From: Paenibacillus periandrae | GTDB lineage: Bacteria > Bacillota > Bacilli > Paenibacillales > NBRC-103111 | Reading direction: 5' to 3' | NCBI RefSeq assembly: GCF_022458865.1 | Contig: NZ_JAJNMU010000007.1 | Location: 310,001 to 374,000 of the forward strand | Length of the DNA: 64,000 nucleotides | In this document: positions 1-8,498 of the stretch, one piece after another | Layout of the letters: each line of letters starts with the position of its first letter | Position numbering within the stretch: position 1 is the first letter of the stretch | Position numbers and translations under genes: made by a program | Notes under the pieces: generated by a model | Databases searched by the model: none | Told to the model about the DNA's origin: nothing | Seen by the model: only the letters and a program-made list of their open reading frames with translations

Positions 1-595
1 CCAAAAAAACAGCCAATCCTGCTCCTTCAAGTCCCAGCTTGGGGAACCCCAATTGGCCATAAGTCAGTGTATAAGTGAAAAAAATCATGGTGACATTGGA
101 CACAATGGTCATCACCATAGGAGTCCGCGTATCCCCCACACCACGAAAAAAACCATGAAAGACAAAACTGATCATAAAGCAAGCCACTGCAAATAACCTG
201 TAACGCAAATAAATCGAGCCTGCATCCACCAGCTCCTGAGAGCTGCCCATCAGCTGCAAAATTGCCTGAGGTGCAACAATACCAAGTGTTACAATCCCAA
301 CCGCTGCCAGAAGCGCTACATATAACGCAATGTACGTTCGCTCGACAGCCTGCTGAATTTGACCTGCCCCATAGTTTTGTGCAACCAGATAATTTACTGA
401 ATGTCCAAAGCCGGAGCAAATTGCCCAGGCATTGTAAGCAATAATATTCGAAACCCCTACAGCCGCAATCACGAGCGCTCCCATGGAGCCGACCATTATC
501 AGGTTAATTGTACCTGTGACGGTACCCGAAGCAAAAGAAATAATGGAAGGAAGCGCAAGCGTCAAGATCATTTTCCAGTTTTGTGTGAAACCCAT
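1..595 (-). CDS. MATE-family multidrug/Na+ antiporter, N-terminal part (runs off the window)
   Basis: I translated the minus strand from the ATG at 593-595. This gives about 198 uninterrupted residues (start MGFTQNWKMILTLALPS) with no stop before the window edge, so the C-terminal half lies outside. The hydrophobic segments and the phrases VTGTINLIMVGSMG and GFGHSVNYLVAQNYGAG are typical of MatE domains, membrane antiporters that export drugs or cationic compounds using Na+ or H+ gradients. A good ribosome site (AAGGAG, ten bases upstream) supports the start. The substrate cannot be read from the sequence. The family call is firm; subfamily (NorM or DinF-like) is not decided. Confidence 0.85.
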   Translation of the reverse strand, partial: MGFTQNWKMILTLALPSIISFASGTVTGTINLIMVGSMGALVIAAVGVSNIIAYNAWAICSGFGHSVNYLVAQNYGAGQIQQAVERTYIALYVALLAAVGIVTLGIVAPQAILQLMGSSQELVDAGSIYLRYRLFAVACFMISFVFHGFFRGVGDTRTPMVMTIVSNVTMIFFTYTLTYGQLGFPKLGLEGAGLAVFL

Positions 596-679
596 ATTTC
601 CCGTTCTCCTTGGTAATAAGTTATGTTAGTCAGACCCTCCTCATTGTGCCCCATATCGAATGGCTATTCAAGAGACTAA

Positions 680-714
680 GAAAAACAGCCCTTGGCATCA
701 AAACCAGGAGCCGT
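680..714 (-). terminator. Rho-independent terminator after the DUF2334 gene
   Basis: Read on the minus strand, an 11-bp stem (ACGGCTCCTGG against CCAAGGGCTGT, two G-U pairs and one mismatch) with an 8-base loop is followed by TTTTTC. It lies 30 bases after the stop of the DUF2334 gene. Confidence 0.65.
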
Positions 715-743
715 CCGTAAATCGTGCACAATTATGATTGTTC

Positions 744-2681
744 CTACGGATGCTGCAGCTGCAAATCTCTGCTCTCGAAGGAAAGTGCTGTATCCAGATA
801 ACCTTCCTCACGATTGAACAGAGCCAGGTCACTTTTCCCATTCCCATCCAGATCTTGTACGATCAGCTTGGAGCCAGGTCTACCCCATGGACCGAAGGTC
901 GACAGCAGCGAATAGCCACCCTCCTTGTTACTCAAATACACGGTAAAACGTCCGGTTTCCGCATTCCACCGCAGCACATCCTCGCGTCCATCCCCGTTGA
1001 AATCTCCAAACCGCAGGACACCATCCTCATTTGGAATGCCCAATTCCTGCTTGGTTTGCTTCCATTCCATGGAAGTGAGGTCTGCATTCCACAGGATGCC
1101 TTTGGCAGCACCCGGCCTAGAAGAGAATAAAGCTCCCCCGCCTGTGTCCATCTTACGAGACTGCAGCTCGCTTGTAAGCTCATTATTGAATTTATACGAT
1201 TTGATCGGTTTGACTGCACCTTTACTGACTAAGTAGCCAAACAGCTGCAAACGGTCCGTTGTCAGGCCAGCCACAACCACATCACCATCTGCCTGAGGCA
1301 GCACAAATAAATTTGCACAGCTGCGAGGCTCCGTCTTCCAGCTGTTAGTCATCGAGAAGCGATGGCCGTCCGAAGTAAATCTCTCAAGGGTTCCCGATGG
1401 CTGCATGACCCACAGACTGTTCATGTTCTCCTTGGTACTTCTGCCAAGTGCCGCTGCGGCTCCAGGCTTATAAGCAACATTGGCCCATTGTGACGGAGCT
1501 CCCTGCGATTCATTGCGCATGCCATTAAAGAAGCCCGGTGTCACAGAAATGGACCCGTTTTTTGTATCCCACCGGATCAGATCCGCCTGGCCGTCACCGG
1601 TTACGTCCCCAAGCATCATTTTTTCTTTATCCTGCTGTGCGGAAGAGCCTAATTTCACGCTATGTGCAGGAGTAAACGGAACGTAGTCCTGAATGGAAAA
1701 GAATGAGTAGTGCTTCGCCTTTAGCCCAAGAACAAGCTTTTGAAGCATGCTTTTATCCTGGCTTAAATAATGATATTCGGGCAGTCCGTCACGAATGATG
1801 GTCTCTCCCGTTTCGTCCACAACCGGAGCCAAATACTTGAACTCCAGAAAAGGATGAAAAAAGAACGAGGCTACAATATTCGATTTGCCCACACGGTCCA
1901 GTATCAGCTTTTCATCCTTATTTGAAGGAATATAATCGAACGGAGTAGGTACATATGCAGCCCCCAGAGAGGCTTGCCCGTACCCGCTGTTGCGCTCTAT
2001 TACATATTGGGCAACCGGTGTATTCCTGTTGGTCTGCACATCAGCCTGGTAATTCAAGCCAAAGTAATTGCGGAACATTTTATCCTGCTCGGGAGTTGAG
2101 CGATAATGCGGTGCTTCCCAGAAACGCGGCTTAAGTCCTGCATTTTTAAAAATTTCCAGTCCTGCCTGCAATCTCGGTTCCGCAAAAGCCGCGGACATCG
2201 TTTCCTCGGAGCCCGGATTATTGAACTCATTCCCGATTCCTGAATCCTGATGTCCGTCATCACGACGAACATTTCCAACCTGGTGCGTATATCCGTGCAT
2301 ACCCAGTGTTGCTCCGTCAGCGACCGCATCCTTCAATACCTTCTGATAAGCAGCTATGTAAGGATTGTCTGTCTGATCGAGTGAGACGTCATAGTGGCTG
2401 CCATCTGCTGGCATACTGATCCACCTTGGAATGACGGCTAGATGATACACGACCTTCTGATCACGTAAATATTCAAGCACCGTTCGAAGCTTACCCAGCT
2501 GTTCCAGCGTTTCATACTGACCGCCAGGGCCTATATCTTCAAGCCTCATAAGCACAAAACGCGGGGTGCTGGCTTCCCCTTCAACCGTAATAATTTCATA
2601 AGCCATGAACAACATACTTATTACAACTGCGCACAAGGTATATTTCAGCCATCTGTATTTAAGTAGCATGGTCATTGTCAT
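744..2681 (-). CDS. DUF2334 (polysaccharide deacetylase-like) protein with C-terminal FG-GAP/VCBS-type repeats
   Basis: 645 residues. An N-terminal hydrophobic segment (about residues 10-28) is a signal anchor, so the protein probably works outside the membrane. The next 330 residues match DUF2334, related to NodB-type deacetylases: LMRLEDIGPGG near the start gives the likely metal Asp, and MHGYTHQ the HxxxH pair. The C-terminal half holds at least three FG-GAP/VCBS-like blades with Asp-rich calcium-type loops (DVTGDGQADL, DFNGDGREDV, DLDGNGKSDL). The start has GGGGAG five bases upstream. It stands alone, ended by a hairpin at 680-714. Role inferred: cell-surface or exopolysaccharide modification; the substrate is unknown. 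Confidence 0.8.
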   Translation of the reverse strand: MTMTMLLKYRWLKYTLCAVVISMLFMAYEIITVEGEASTPRFVLMRLEDIGPGGQYETLEQLGKLRTVLEYLRDQKVVYHLAVIPRWISMPADGSHYDVSLDQTDNPYIAAYQKVLKDAVADGATLGMHGYTHQVGNVRRDDGHQDSGIGNEFNNPGSEETMSAAFAEPRLQAGLEIFKNAGLKPRFWEAPHYRSTPEQDKMFRNYFGLNYQADVQTNRNTPVAQYVIERNSGYGQASLGAAYVPTPFDYIPSNKDEKLILDRVGKSNIVASFFFHPFLEFKYLAPVVDETGETIIRDGLPEYHYLSQDKSMLQKLVLGLKAKHYSFFSIQDYVPFTPAHSVKLGSSAQQDKEKMMLGDVTGDGQADLIRWDTKNGSISVTPGFFNGMRNESQGAPSQWANVAYKPGAAAALGRSTKENMNSLWVMQPSGTLERFTSDGHRFSMTNSWKTEPRSCANLFVLPQADGDVVVAGLTTDRLQLFGYLVSKGAVKPIKSYKFNNELTSELQSRKMDTGGGALFSSRPGAAKGILWNADLTSMEWKQTKQELGIPNEDGVLRFGDFNGDGREDVLRWNAETGRFTVYLSNKEGGYSLLSTFGPWGRPGSKLIVQDLDGNGKSDLALFNREEGYLDTALSFESRDLQLQHP

Positions 2682-2803
2682 TCAAGCTCCCCTCTAGCTG
2701 CTATACCAAACCATTAAAACGCTTACATTCGGCTTCTCTACGATGATGGGTTTACTACGATGATTGTAGCAGATTTTCAGTGCGACGAACACCATTTTCT
2801 TTT

Positions 2804-2843
2804 CAAAAAATAGGGACAAGGTCCCGGAAAAGGACCCTGCCCC
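2804..2843 (-). terminator. Rho-independent terminator after the glycoside hydrolase gene
   Basis: The minus strand shows a fully paired 12-bp stem (GGGGCAGGGTCC with GGACCTTGTCCC, two G-U pairs), a 7-base loop, then TATTTTTT. It sits about 65 bases past the stop of the gene ending at 2909. Confidence 0.85.
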
Positions 2844-2908
2844 GTTAGTTGCATGAAACCTCTGGAACCCCTGATAAACGGCTCCCAAGTTATGGACGCA
2901 TATGGTTG

Positions 2909-5900
2909 TTACATGCTCGTAATTGCAACTTCCTCAGGCCTGTATACAGCCGTGATTTGACCTTGTAGATCTGCGGCAAACATGACCGTCCGCTCGCTTT
3001 CCACGACAAAAGCATAGCTCACACCGGTAACGGGGTCCTTGACCCTGATATCAGTATCGATTGCATACTCCGAGACGAAGATGTACAATGCGCCATCACG
3101 AAAGCTTAGCTTGCGACCATACAAGCCAGGGCAATCTCTACCCTGCTGCCATTCCAGCTCCTCCGAAACACCGGAGGCCGCTAATGCCAGCTTGTACAGC
3201 TCCTCTAACGGCTCGATTCGTTCGTTCAGCTCTACCGGCAATGGGCACCAGATTAACCGGCCTTGTCCCAGCTGTACATCTGTCAATTGAGTGCTGCCTG
3301 CTTGCGTCAGTACCGGCTTTTGCTTATTGGCATCAGCAATCCGCGCACCGCCGAAGGAAACCTGCAGCTTCCGTCCGCTGATTTCCAGCAGCTCTTCACG
3401 CAGCAGGTTGGTCACAACTGTCGGGCCGACCTCGGCTGTAAGTCTCGACTGAGGACGCCAATATTCATCCAGACCTACAGGACCGGTAATGAGCATCACG
3501 CCTCCTTGCTCACTAATATGAGCAACGAGCCTATCCAACGCCTCCGTACTGAAGTTATGCGCGCTTGGTACGATAATCAGCTTAGGTGACCAATCCGCTA
3601 AAGAATCCAAATGATATTCGCTTAAGCCGCGTGCATGCACATTCAGGCTGTAGGAGAGCGTACGAACCAGCTTCGTTGTGGCCTCATAAGCCAGCTTGCG
3701 ATTCGAGAAATCGTTCGAATACGGAAATATTACAGCTGTTTCCTCCAGCTGCCGTTCGACAAACAGGTCACGAATCGATTCCATAAACTGTCCAAAATCA
3801 TACGATACGCCTGCTTCCGGCTTCTCTGTTCCGTCTGCCCGCAGCGCTCCAATATTCGATTCATTGATATTATTCATATAAAAGTTCGTATTCCAGATCC
3901 ACTGCACTGCACCCGCGCCGCCTGTCGAGAACGCATAAGCATACTTACGCTCCAGGATATTGCGCAGCTCCGCTTCATTCCGTTTGGCCCGACCATCCGG
4001 TGTTTCCACATACATAATACCCGTTTCCTGAATCAGGTTCGGCTTGTCAGCTGCCTTCGTAAAGACACCATCCCATACGAGATCATCCATTTTCCACCAG
4101 GAATGAACCGTCGTATAATCAACCGCCTCTGCATAGAAAAACGGAGATGGACGCTGCGCTCCGAGACCCTCATCCTGCCCAACCGTAACCAGCTGCTTCG
4201 GTTGGATAGCACGGATCGTCTGGATTAATTTGGCTGCCCATTGATTGTGCATCTCCATCGTAAACAAGGTGTAATCGAGCCAAGGTCCACCTTTTTTCGC
4301 CAAATTTTCGGTCGTTCTAAAATTAATGTCACTCGGTTCAGGCAGCTGAGCCGCTTCAAATGCAGGAAGCTCGTCAGGCGTCATATTCCAGCGTTCCTGA
4401 AGCAACCTTACAGAACCGTGACGTTCCTTTAACCATTGGATAAAAGCTTTACGCTCGAAAGGGTCCTGGCAAGAACGGGGGCCAGAAAACAAGCGGCGCG
4501 GATCGAACATGGTCGGCTCATTAATCAAGTCCCAATGTACATTGGTTGATTCTTTATGACGCGATACAATTGCCGCAATAAATCGTTTCTGGGCTTCCAC
4601 ACTGCGCGGATCCAGATAAGGATTCACACCATCCCAGGCTTCCGGTGTAAAAGCGAAGAAGTTGAAGGTAACCTCGAGATCGTATCGTTTGGCCGTCAGT
4701 ACAAAAGCATCGATAGCCCGCAGCACTTCTTCATAGGGATGTCCATCAACAAACATCACACTGCGCCAGGCTGTCCAAATACCGGTACGCAGCATATTGA
4801 TCCCAGCTCGTTTCATCTGGGCCATATCCCTATCCCATACGGCCACATTCGGCATAAACAGGAACTTTCTGGCCACATCACTGGTCATATAGGTCATACC
4901 GACCACAGGTAGCGGACGGTCATTTTTCCAAAAATAATCACGGTCGACGCTAATCATTTCACCCTGCTGCAGCCACTCGCTGTCCATGCCCCAGAAGCCT
5001 TGACGCAGCCGACGGGTTTCTCCATCCGTAGATACCGCCTCACATTCCACAATATAAAAGCCGGCCTCCACTGGGATTGGCAGGCTGTTGCGGACAAACC
5101 CAAGCTCAGGTGAGGCCGGCAGCTTCGTTTTGCCCTGCCACAGAGTCGTAAACTGATCCTCCTTATACGAAAAGCTGGGGTCCGCAATCATTGCCGTACT
5201 GTCGTTCGCCTTCTTCAGCTTTAAGGTAAATGTCCATTCCGCATCCGTACCGCTCCCACTGCCAAGTCGTTGAAGCTGTATGCTGGTCGTTACTTTATCA
5301 CCTGGCTCGTAGGAGGCATAATTGGTCTTCAGCCACAGCTCGGTAACACCAAGCGATGTATAATGACTCCATTCCAGCAGCGCATTTACCCCTGCGCCCT
5401 CATGCCAGAATGCTGGACTCAGCTGCTGATTAATCAAAATCCAGCGTCCGCCGGTATAGGCGCCCTTCGTATTTTCAATCAAGACGGCAGGAGCTGCTGC
5501 TTCCCGGCTCACCTTGCCTGCGGTTACACCAAACATTAAGGGTACGATATGAGCATCCATAGGTCCACTTGACCCAAGCTGTCCAGGCTGATCATCCACC
5601 TTGGTCACATGTAGCACAAGACCGTATGTAGGCTCAATTGTGAACAGGTCAATCGAGTCTGCGAATAAAGGAATATCCATGTTCGCCGTAAGTTTGGCAA
5701 TGGGCGAAGGATCGATTGCAATCGCTTCATGGATGTTCAACTGCTGATGATAGCCGGTTTGTTCGGGCTCTCCTATCCATGATGAAGTGTCGGAGCCCTC
5801 CTCCTTGTCTTTGAATACCGGCACCTTGAAAGGGGCTCCCCCCAAATGCACAAGACCCTTTCCCTGCCGCAAATGCTCAATAATTGCCGTCCATGCTGCC

Positions 5901-6076
5901 TTCGGTACGTAGGGTCCATGCAAATGAATCAAAGTGTCGGCATGCGGCAGCTGCTCTGCAAGCTCGTCGGCATTCGCAATAATCGCATGCTCACATAACT
6001 GCTTCAAAGCCTCGCTATCAGGACGCGCCCCTGCATAAGGAAAGCTTTGATCGTAAAATACAACGGATTTACTCAT
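2909..6076 (-). CDS. Large clan GH-A glycoside hydrolase (GH5/GH42-like)
   Basis: 1055 residues with no signal peptide or membrane segment, so probably cytoplasmic. The N-terminal 350 residues are a beta-rich region. The central (beta/alpha)8 region (about 380-760) carries the acid/base Glu in LINEPTMF (Glu520) and a plausible nucleophile Glu in LIQETGIM (Glu684), the spacing expected for clan GH-A retaining enzymes. The part after about 790 (PKLIIVPSAHNFS...GGVMLITG) resembles the class I amidotransferase-like domain that follows the barrel in GH42 beta-galactosidases. Start: GGAGG eight bases before ATG. It is divergent from a LacI-type regulator 104 bp away, which suggests sugar-induced control. 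Substrate and exact GH family are not decided. Confidence 0.75.
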   Translation of the reverse strand: MSKSVVFYDQSFPYAGARPDSEALKQLCEHAIIANADELAEQLPHADTLIHLHGPYVPKAAWTAIIEHLRQGKGLVHLGGAPFKVPVFKDKEEGSDTSSWIGEPEQTGYHQQLNIHEAIAIDPSPIAKLTANMDIPLFADSIDLFTIEPTYGLVLHVTKVDDQPGQLGSSGPMDAHIVPLMFGVTAGKVSREAAAPAVLIENTKGAYTGGRWILINQQLSPAFWHEGAGVNALLEWSHYTSLGVTELWLKTNYASYEPGDKVTTSIQLQRLGSGSGTDAEWTFTLKLKKANDSTAMIADPSFSYKEDQFTTLWQGKTKLPASPELGFVRNSLPIPVEAGFYIVECEAVSTDGETRRLRQGFWGMDSEWLQQGEMISVDRDYFWKNDRPLPVVGMTYMTSDVARKFLFMPNVAVWDRDMAQMKRAGINMLRTGIWTAWRSVMFVDGHPYEEVLRAIDAFVLTAKRYDLEVTFNFFAFTPEAWDGVNPYLDPRSVEAQKRFIAAIVSRHKESTNVHWDLINEPTMFDPRRLFSGPRSCQDPFERKAFIQWLKERHGSVRLLQERWNMTPDELPAFEAAQLPEPSDINFRTTENLAKKGGPWLDYTLFTMEMHNQWAAKLIQTIRAIQPKQLVTVGQDEGLGAQRPSPFFYAEAVDYTTVHSWWKMDDLVWDGVFTKAADKPNLIQETGIMYVETPDGRAKRNEAELRNILERKYAYAFSTGGAGAVQWIWNTNFYMNNINESNIGALRADGTEKPEAGVSYDFGQFMESIRDLFVERQLEETAVIFPYSNDFSNRKLAYEATTKLVRTLSYSLNVHARGLSEYHLDSLADWSPKLIIVPSAHNFSTEALDRLVAHISEQGGVMLITGPVGLDEYWRPQSRLTAEVGPTVVTNLLREELLEISGRKLQVSFGGARIADANKQKPVLTQAGSTQLTDVQLGQGRLIWCPLPVELNERIEPLEELYKLALAASGVSEELEWQQGRDCPGLYGRKLSFRDGALYIFVSEYAIDTDIRVKDPVTGVSYAFVVESERTVMFAADLQGQITAVYRPEEVAITSM

Positions 6077-6180
6077 TCAATCAACCTCCATTTTGTTAGT
6101 TTTGTTAGGCTCACAGCTACTTTTCCGTGAATCACTTTAATGGTAAGATGAGGTTTAGTCAATTGAATTTGTAAGAGGGG

Positions 6181-7320
6181 ATGATTCCTTTATCCAGCCA
6201 GCATGCCAAAATAACGATGCAGCTCATTGCTGACCGATTGGGTGTTTCCAAATATACAGTGTCTCAAGCATTATCCGGTAAGATCGGAGTCAGTGAAACC
6301 ACAAGAGCTGAAGTGGAAGCTATGGCAAGGGCGCTTGGCTATCGAATCAAAGCCGACAAAAGAACTACCTATCCCAAGCCAACGAGCACAATCTCGGATG
6401 CGACCTCGGACTTGCCCTATGCCGCTGATCTAATCGGGGATCGTGATGTGCCCCACACTGAGGCTGCTCCTGCTTATGTAGCCATTTGGGTCCATGATGA
6501 ACAACGAGCGGAGCCCAGCTTTTGGTCACGCGTACTGGACGGGGTGATGCTTCGCTGCAGCAGCAATGGGTGGCAGACACAGGTGCTTTCGTCCGAAAAG
6601 CTGCTGATGGACAATCCGTTGCCTTCTCCGTTCACGCACATAACCAGTCCAGCCTGCCTTGGCTCTGTTGTGCTGGGTACGCTGCCGATCCGCTCGCTCC
6701 ATAAGCTCGCTCAGCTGCATCAAGCTAATGCCCCGATTATTCTTGTTGATCATGAGGAGCCGCTCATTCGTGCCGATTGTATATTGAATGCCAATCTGGA
6801 GGCTGCCCGGTTGGCTTGCCGCCGGATCCTATCAGAGGGCTGTAAGCGAATTGTATTTGTGGGAAAGGACACTTACTCGGTCAGCTTTCAGGAAAGATGG
6901 TGGGGCTGCCGTCAAGCCTTGGATGAATACTCGCGCCGATTGGAGGGTTATTCACTCAGAAAATGGACCATCTCCTACGGTCAGCCCACATGGGCGCAGC
7001 AGTTGGCCAAACGTGTGGGCGCATCTCCATCTGAAGAACTGCCGGATGGCTTTGTTTGCGCCAATGATGAAATTGCGCTCAAGCTGTTGAAGCTGCTGCA
7101 GGAGCAATCGATATCTGTGCCTGCAAGGTGCAAGGTCATTGGTATCGATAATATCGATGCCAGTGCCAGCTCCACACCTCCACTGACTACAGTGGAGCTG
7201 GCCAAGGAATTGCTCGGCACCAGAGCCGTGGAGGCCTTAGAACGTAATCTGACCCATCCGAGTGTACATTCGGAAAAAGTTATTTTGTCCGCTCGACTAA
7301 TAACACGGGGATCGGGGTAA
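6181..7320 (+). CDS. LacI/GalR-family transcriptional regulator
   Basis: 379 residues. The N-terminal helix-turn-helix (QLIADRLGVSKYTVSQALSG, residues 14-33) is the LacI signature, followed by a periplasmic-binding-protein-like sensor domain (IILVDHEEP, GCKRIVFVGK, DGFVCANDEIALK). It probably represses the divergent glycoside hydrolase gene and responds to a sugar. An in-frame TAA at 6172 blocks an earlier start. The GAGGGG ribosome site abuts the ATG, an unusually short spacing, so initiation may be weak; the next ATG at 6217 has no better site. I could not define a palindromic operator in the 104-bp intergenic region. Confidence 0.88.
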   Translation: MIPLSSQHAKITMQLIADRLGVSKYTVSQALSGKIGVSETTRAEVEAMARALGYRIKADKRTTYPKPTSTISDATSDLPYAADLIGDRDVPHTEAAPAYVAIWVHDEQRAEPSFWSRVLDGVMLRCSSNGWQTQVLSSEKLLMDNPLPSPFTHITSPACLGSVVLGTLPIRSLHKLAQLHQANAPIILVDHEEPLIRADCILNANLEAARLACRRILSEGCKRIVFVGKDTYSVSFQERWWGCRQALDEYSRRLEGYSLRKWTISYGQPTWAQQLAKRVGASPSEELPDGFVCANDEIALKLLKLLQEQSISVPARCKVIGIDNIDASASSTPPLTTVELAKELLGTRAVEALERNLTHPSVHSEKVILSARLITRGSG

Positions 7321-7347
7321 TGAGCTGCTTTACAGCTGTTGAGGCTG

Positions 7348-8118
7348 CTAAATCACAGCGGCTGCAAACCGCAGTCTACGATAATCCGCGATCCATCGTT
7401 CACCGTCAAACAACTGCGTATGCAGCAGCTGTTCACAGCGCACATAAGCTTCCTCCCGTTGTTCCGGGTTCAGATTAACAAAGAACATACCCGCGAAGGC
7501 ATCCAACCAATATCTAAGTCCGTTCACGCCACCATCCAGAGGTGTCGGTCTGTCGTAATGCTCCATGGAGCGCACTTCGAAGCCATGCTTCTCCAGAAGG
7601 GCGCTGTACGTACCGATTGCCGGGAAGTACCAGGGGTTAAGCTTACCGGCATCTATACCCCATGTCCCAAGAACCTCCGAAATAGCTTGAGCTATCGCAC
7701 CTATATTACCTTTGCCTCCAAACTCGGCTACAAACCGTCCATGATCCCGCAGCGCCAGTCTGACCGACTGAATCACACGCTCGGGCTCCGTCATCCAATG
7801 CAGCGCGGCGTTGGAGAACACAGCGTCGAAGGGCTCCTCCACACGAAAGGTGTGACCGTCAGCTACTTCGAACCTTAATGCCGGATATTTGCTTCTCGCT
7901 TGAGCAATCATCTCAATCGAACCGTCAATTCCCATACAATCTGCGCCGAGCTGCACAATTTCCTGAACCAGATCACCAGTCCCGCAGCCCAGGTCCAGAA
8001 TCCGCTCATTCCGCTCCGGTGCCAGCAGCCCGACAACACCTCTTCCTAATCGTGACACATAGCTAATATTGCTGTCATAATGATCCGCATCCCACTTACC
8101 ATTAACCTGTTTATTCAT
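7348..8118 (-). CDS. Class I SAM-dependent methyltransferase (Tam-like)
   Basis: 256 residues. ILDLGCGTGDL (motif I, about 40-50), an acidic MGIDGS (motif II) and DAVFSNAALHWM (motif IV/V region) define a Rossmann-fold SAM methyltransferase. The layout resembles trans-aconitate 2-methyltransferase and biotin-pathway BioC-type enzymes, but no biotin gene is nearby. A strong AAAGGAG lies nine bases upstream of the start. It is convergent with the LacI regulator (27 bp between stops) and has its own promoter region. Small-molecule substrate unknown. Confidence 0.85.
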   Translation of the reverse strand: MNKQVNGKWDADHYDSNISYVSRLGRGVVGLLAPERNERILDLGCGTGDLVQEIVQLGADCMGIDGSIEMIAQARSKYPALRFEVADGHTFRVEEPFDAVFSNAALHWMTEPERVIQSVRLALRDHGRFVAEFGGKGNIGAIAQAISEVLGTWGIDAGKLNPWYFPAIGTYSALLEKHGFEVRSMEHYDRPTPLDGGVNGLRYWLDAFAGMFFVNLNPEQREEAYVRCEQLLHTQLFDGERWIADYRRLRFAAAVI

Positions 8119-8498
8119 ATTTCATCAGCTCCTTTTATACTATTATGCAACCCACTTCTTAATAAGTAAAATATATTGAATCAATCAAATTTATAGTTTT
8201 TACCTATAATAAATACACGCTACTGACTTGCTTCCTATTAATAACTACACGCTGCAGCTCAATTTGCGACGTATTATCGACATTAAGTGCACCAGCAGCG
8301 CGTTCTGTTCATTTTTTTAAAAGATTCCATTTACTTATGAAAACCAGTAGCTATATAATGGATTCATTGTTCGTTGAGATTCAAACCACAGTAGATTTAT
8401 GACTAACTCTTCGATTACACCTCAAATTCCTTCATACCATCAACAATATCGAAAGTGCTAAACCTTTTGTGAAACGATGCAGGCAGGTGAAAAAATAT
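8119..8498. other. Intergenic stretch between divergent genes
   Basis: About 380 AT-rich bases between the methyltransferase (minus) and the LytTR-PAS kinase (plus). It must carry promoters for both. TATAAT-like boxes occur near 8210 and 8352, but I found no clear -35 partner, repeat or hairpin. Confidence 0.4.

Noticed and set aside
2694..2888. 64-codon open frame on the minus strand between the DUF2334 and hydrolase genes
   Set aside because: It runs through a strong terminator hairpin (2804-2843), has no ribosome site and no recognisable sequence.
3635..4228. 197-codon plus-strand frame opposite the glycoside hydrolase
   Set aside because: Lies wholly antisense to a convincing catalytic domain; no ribosome site; composition is that of an antisense shadow.
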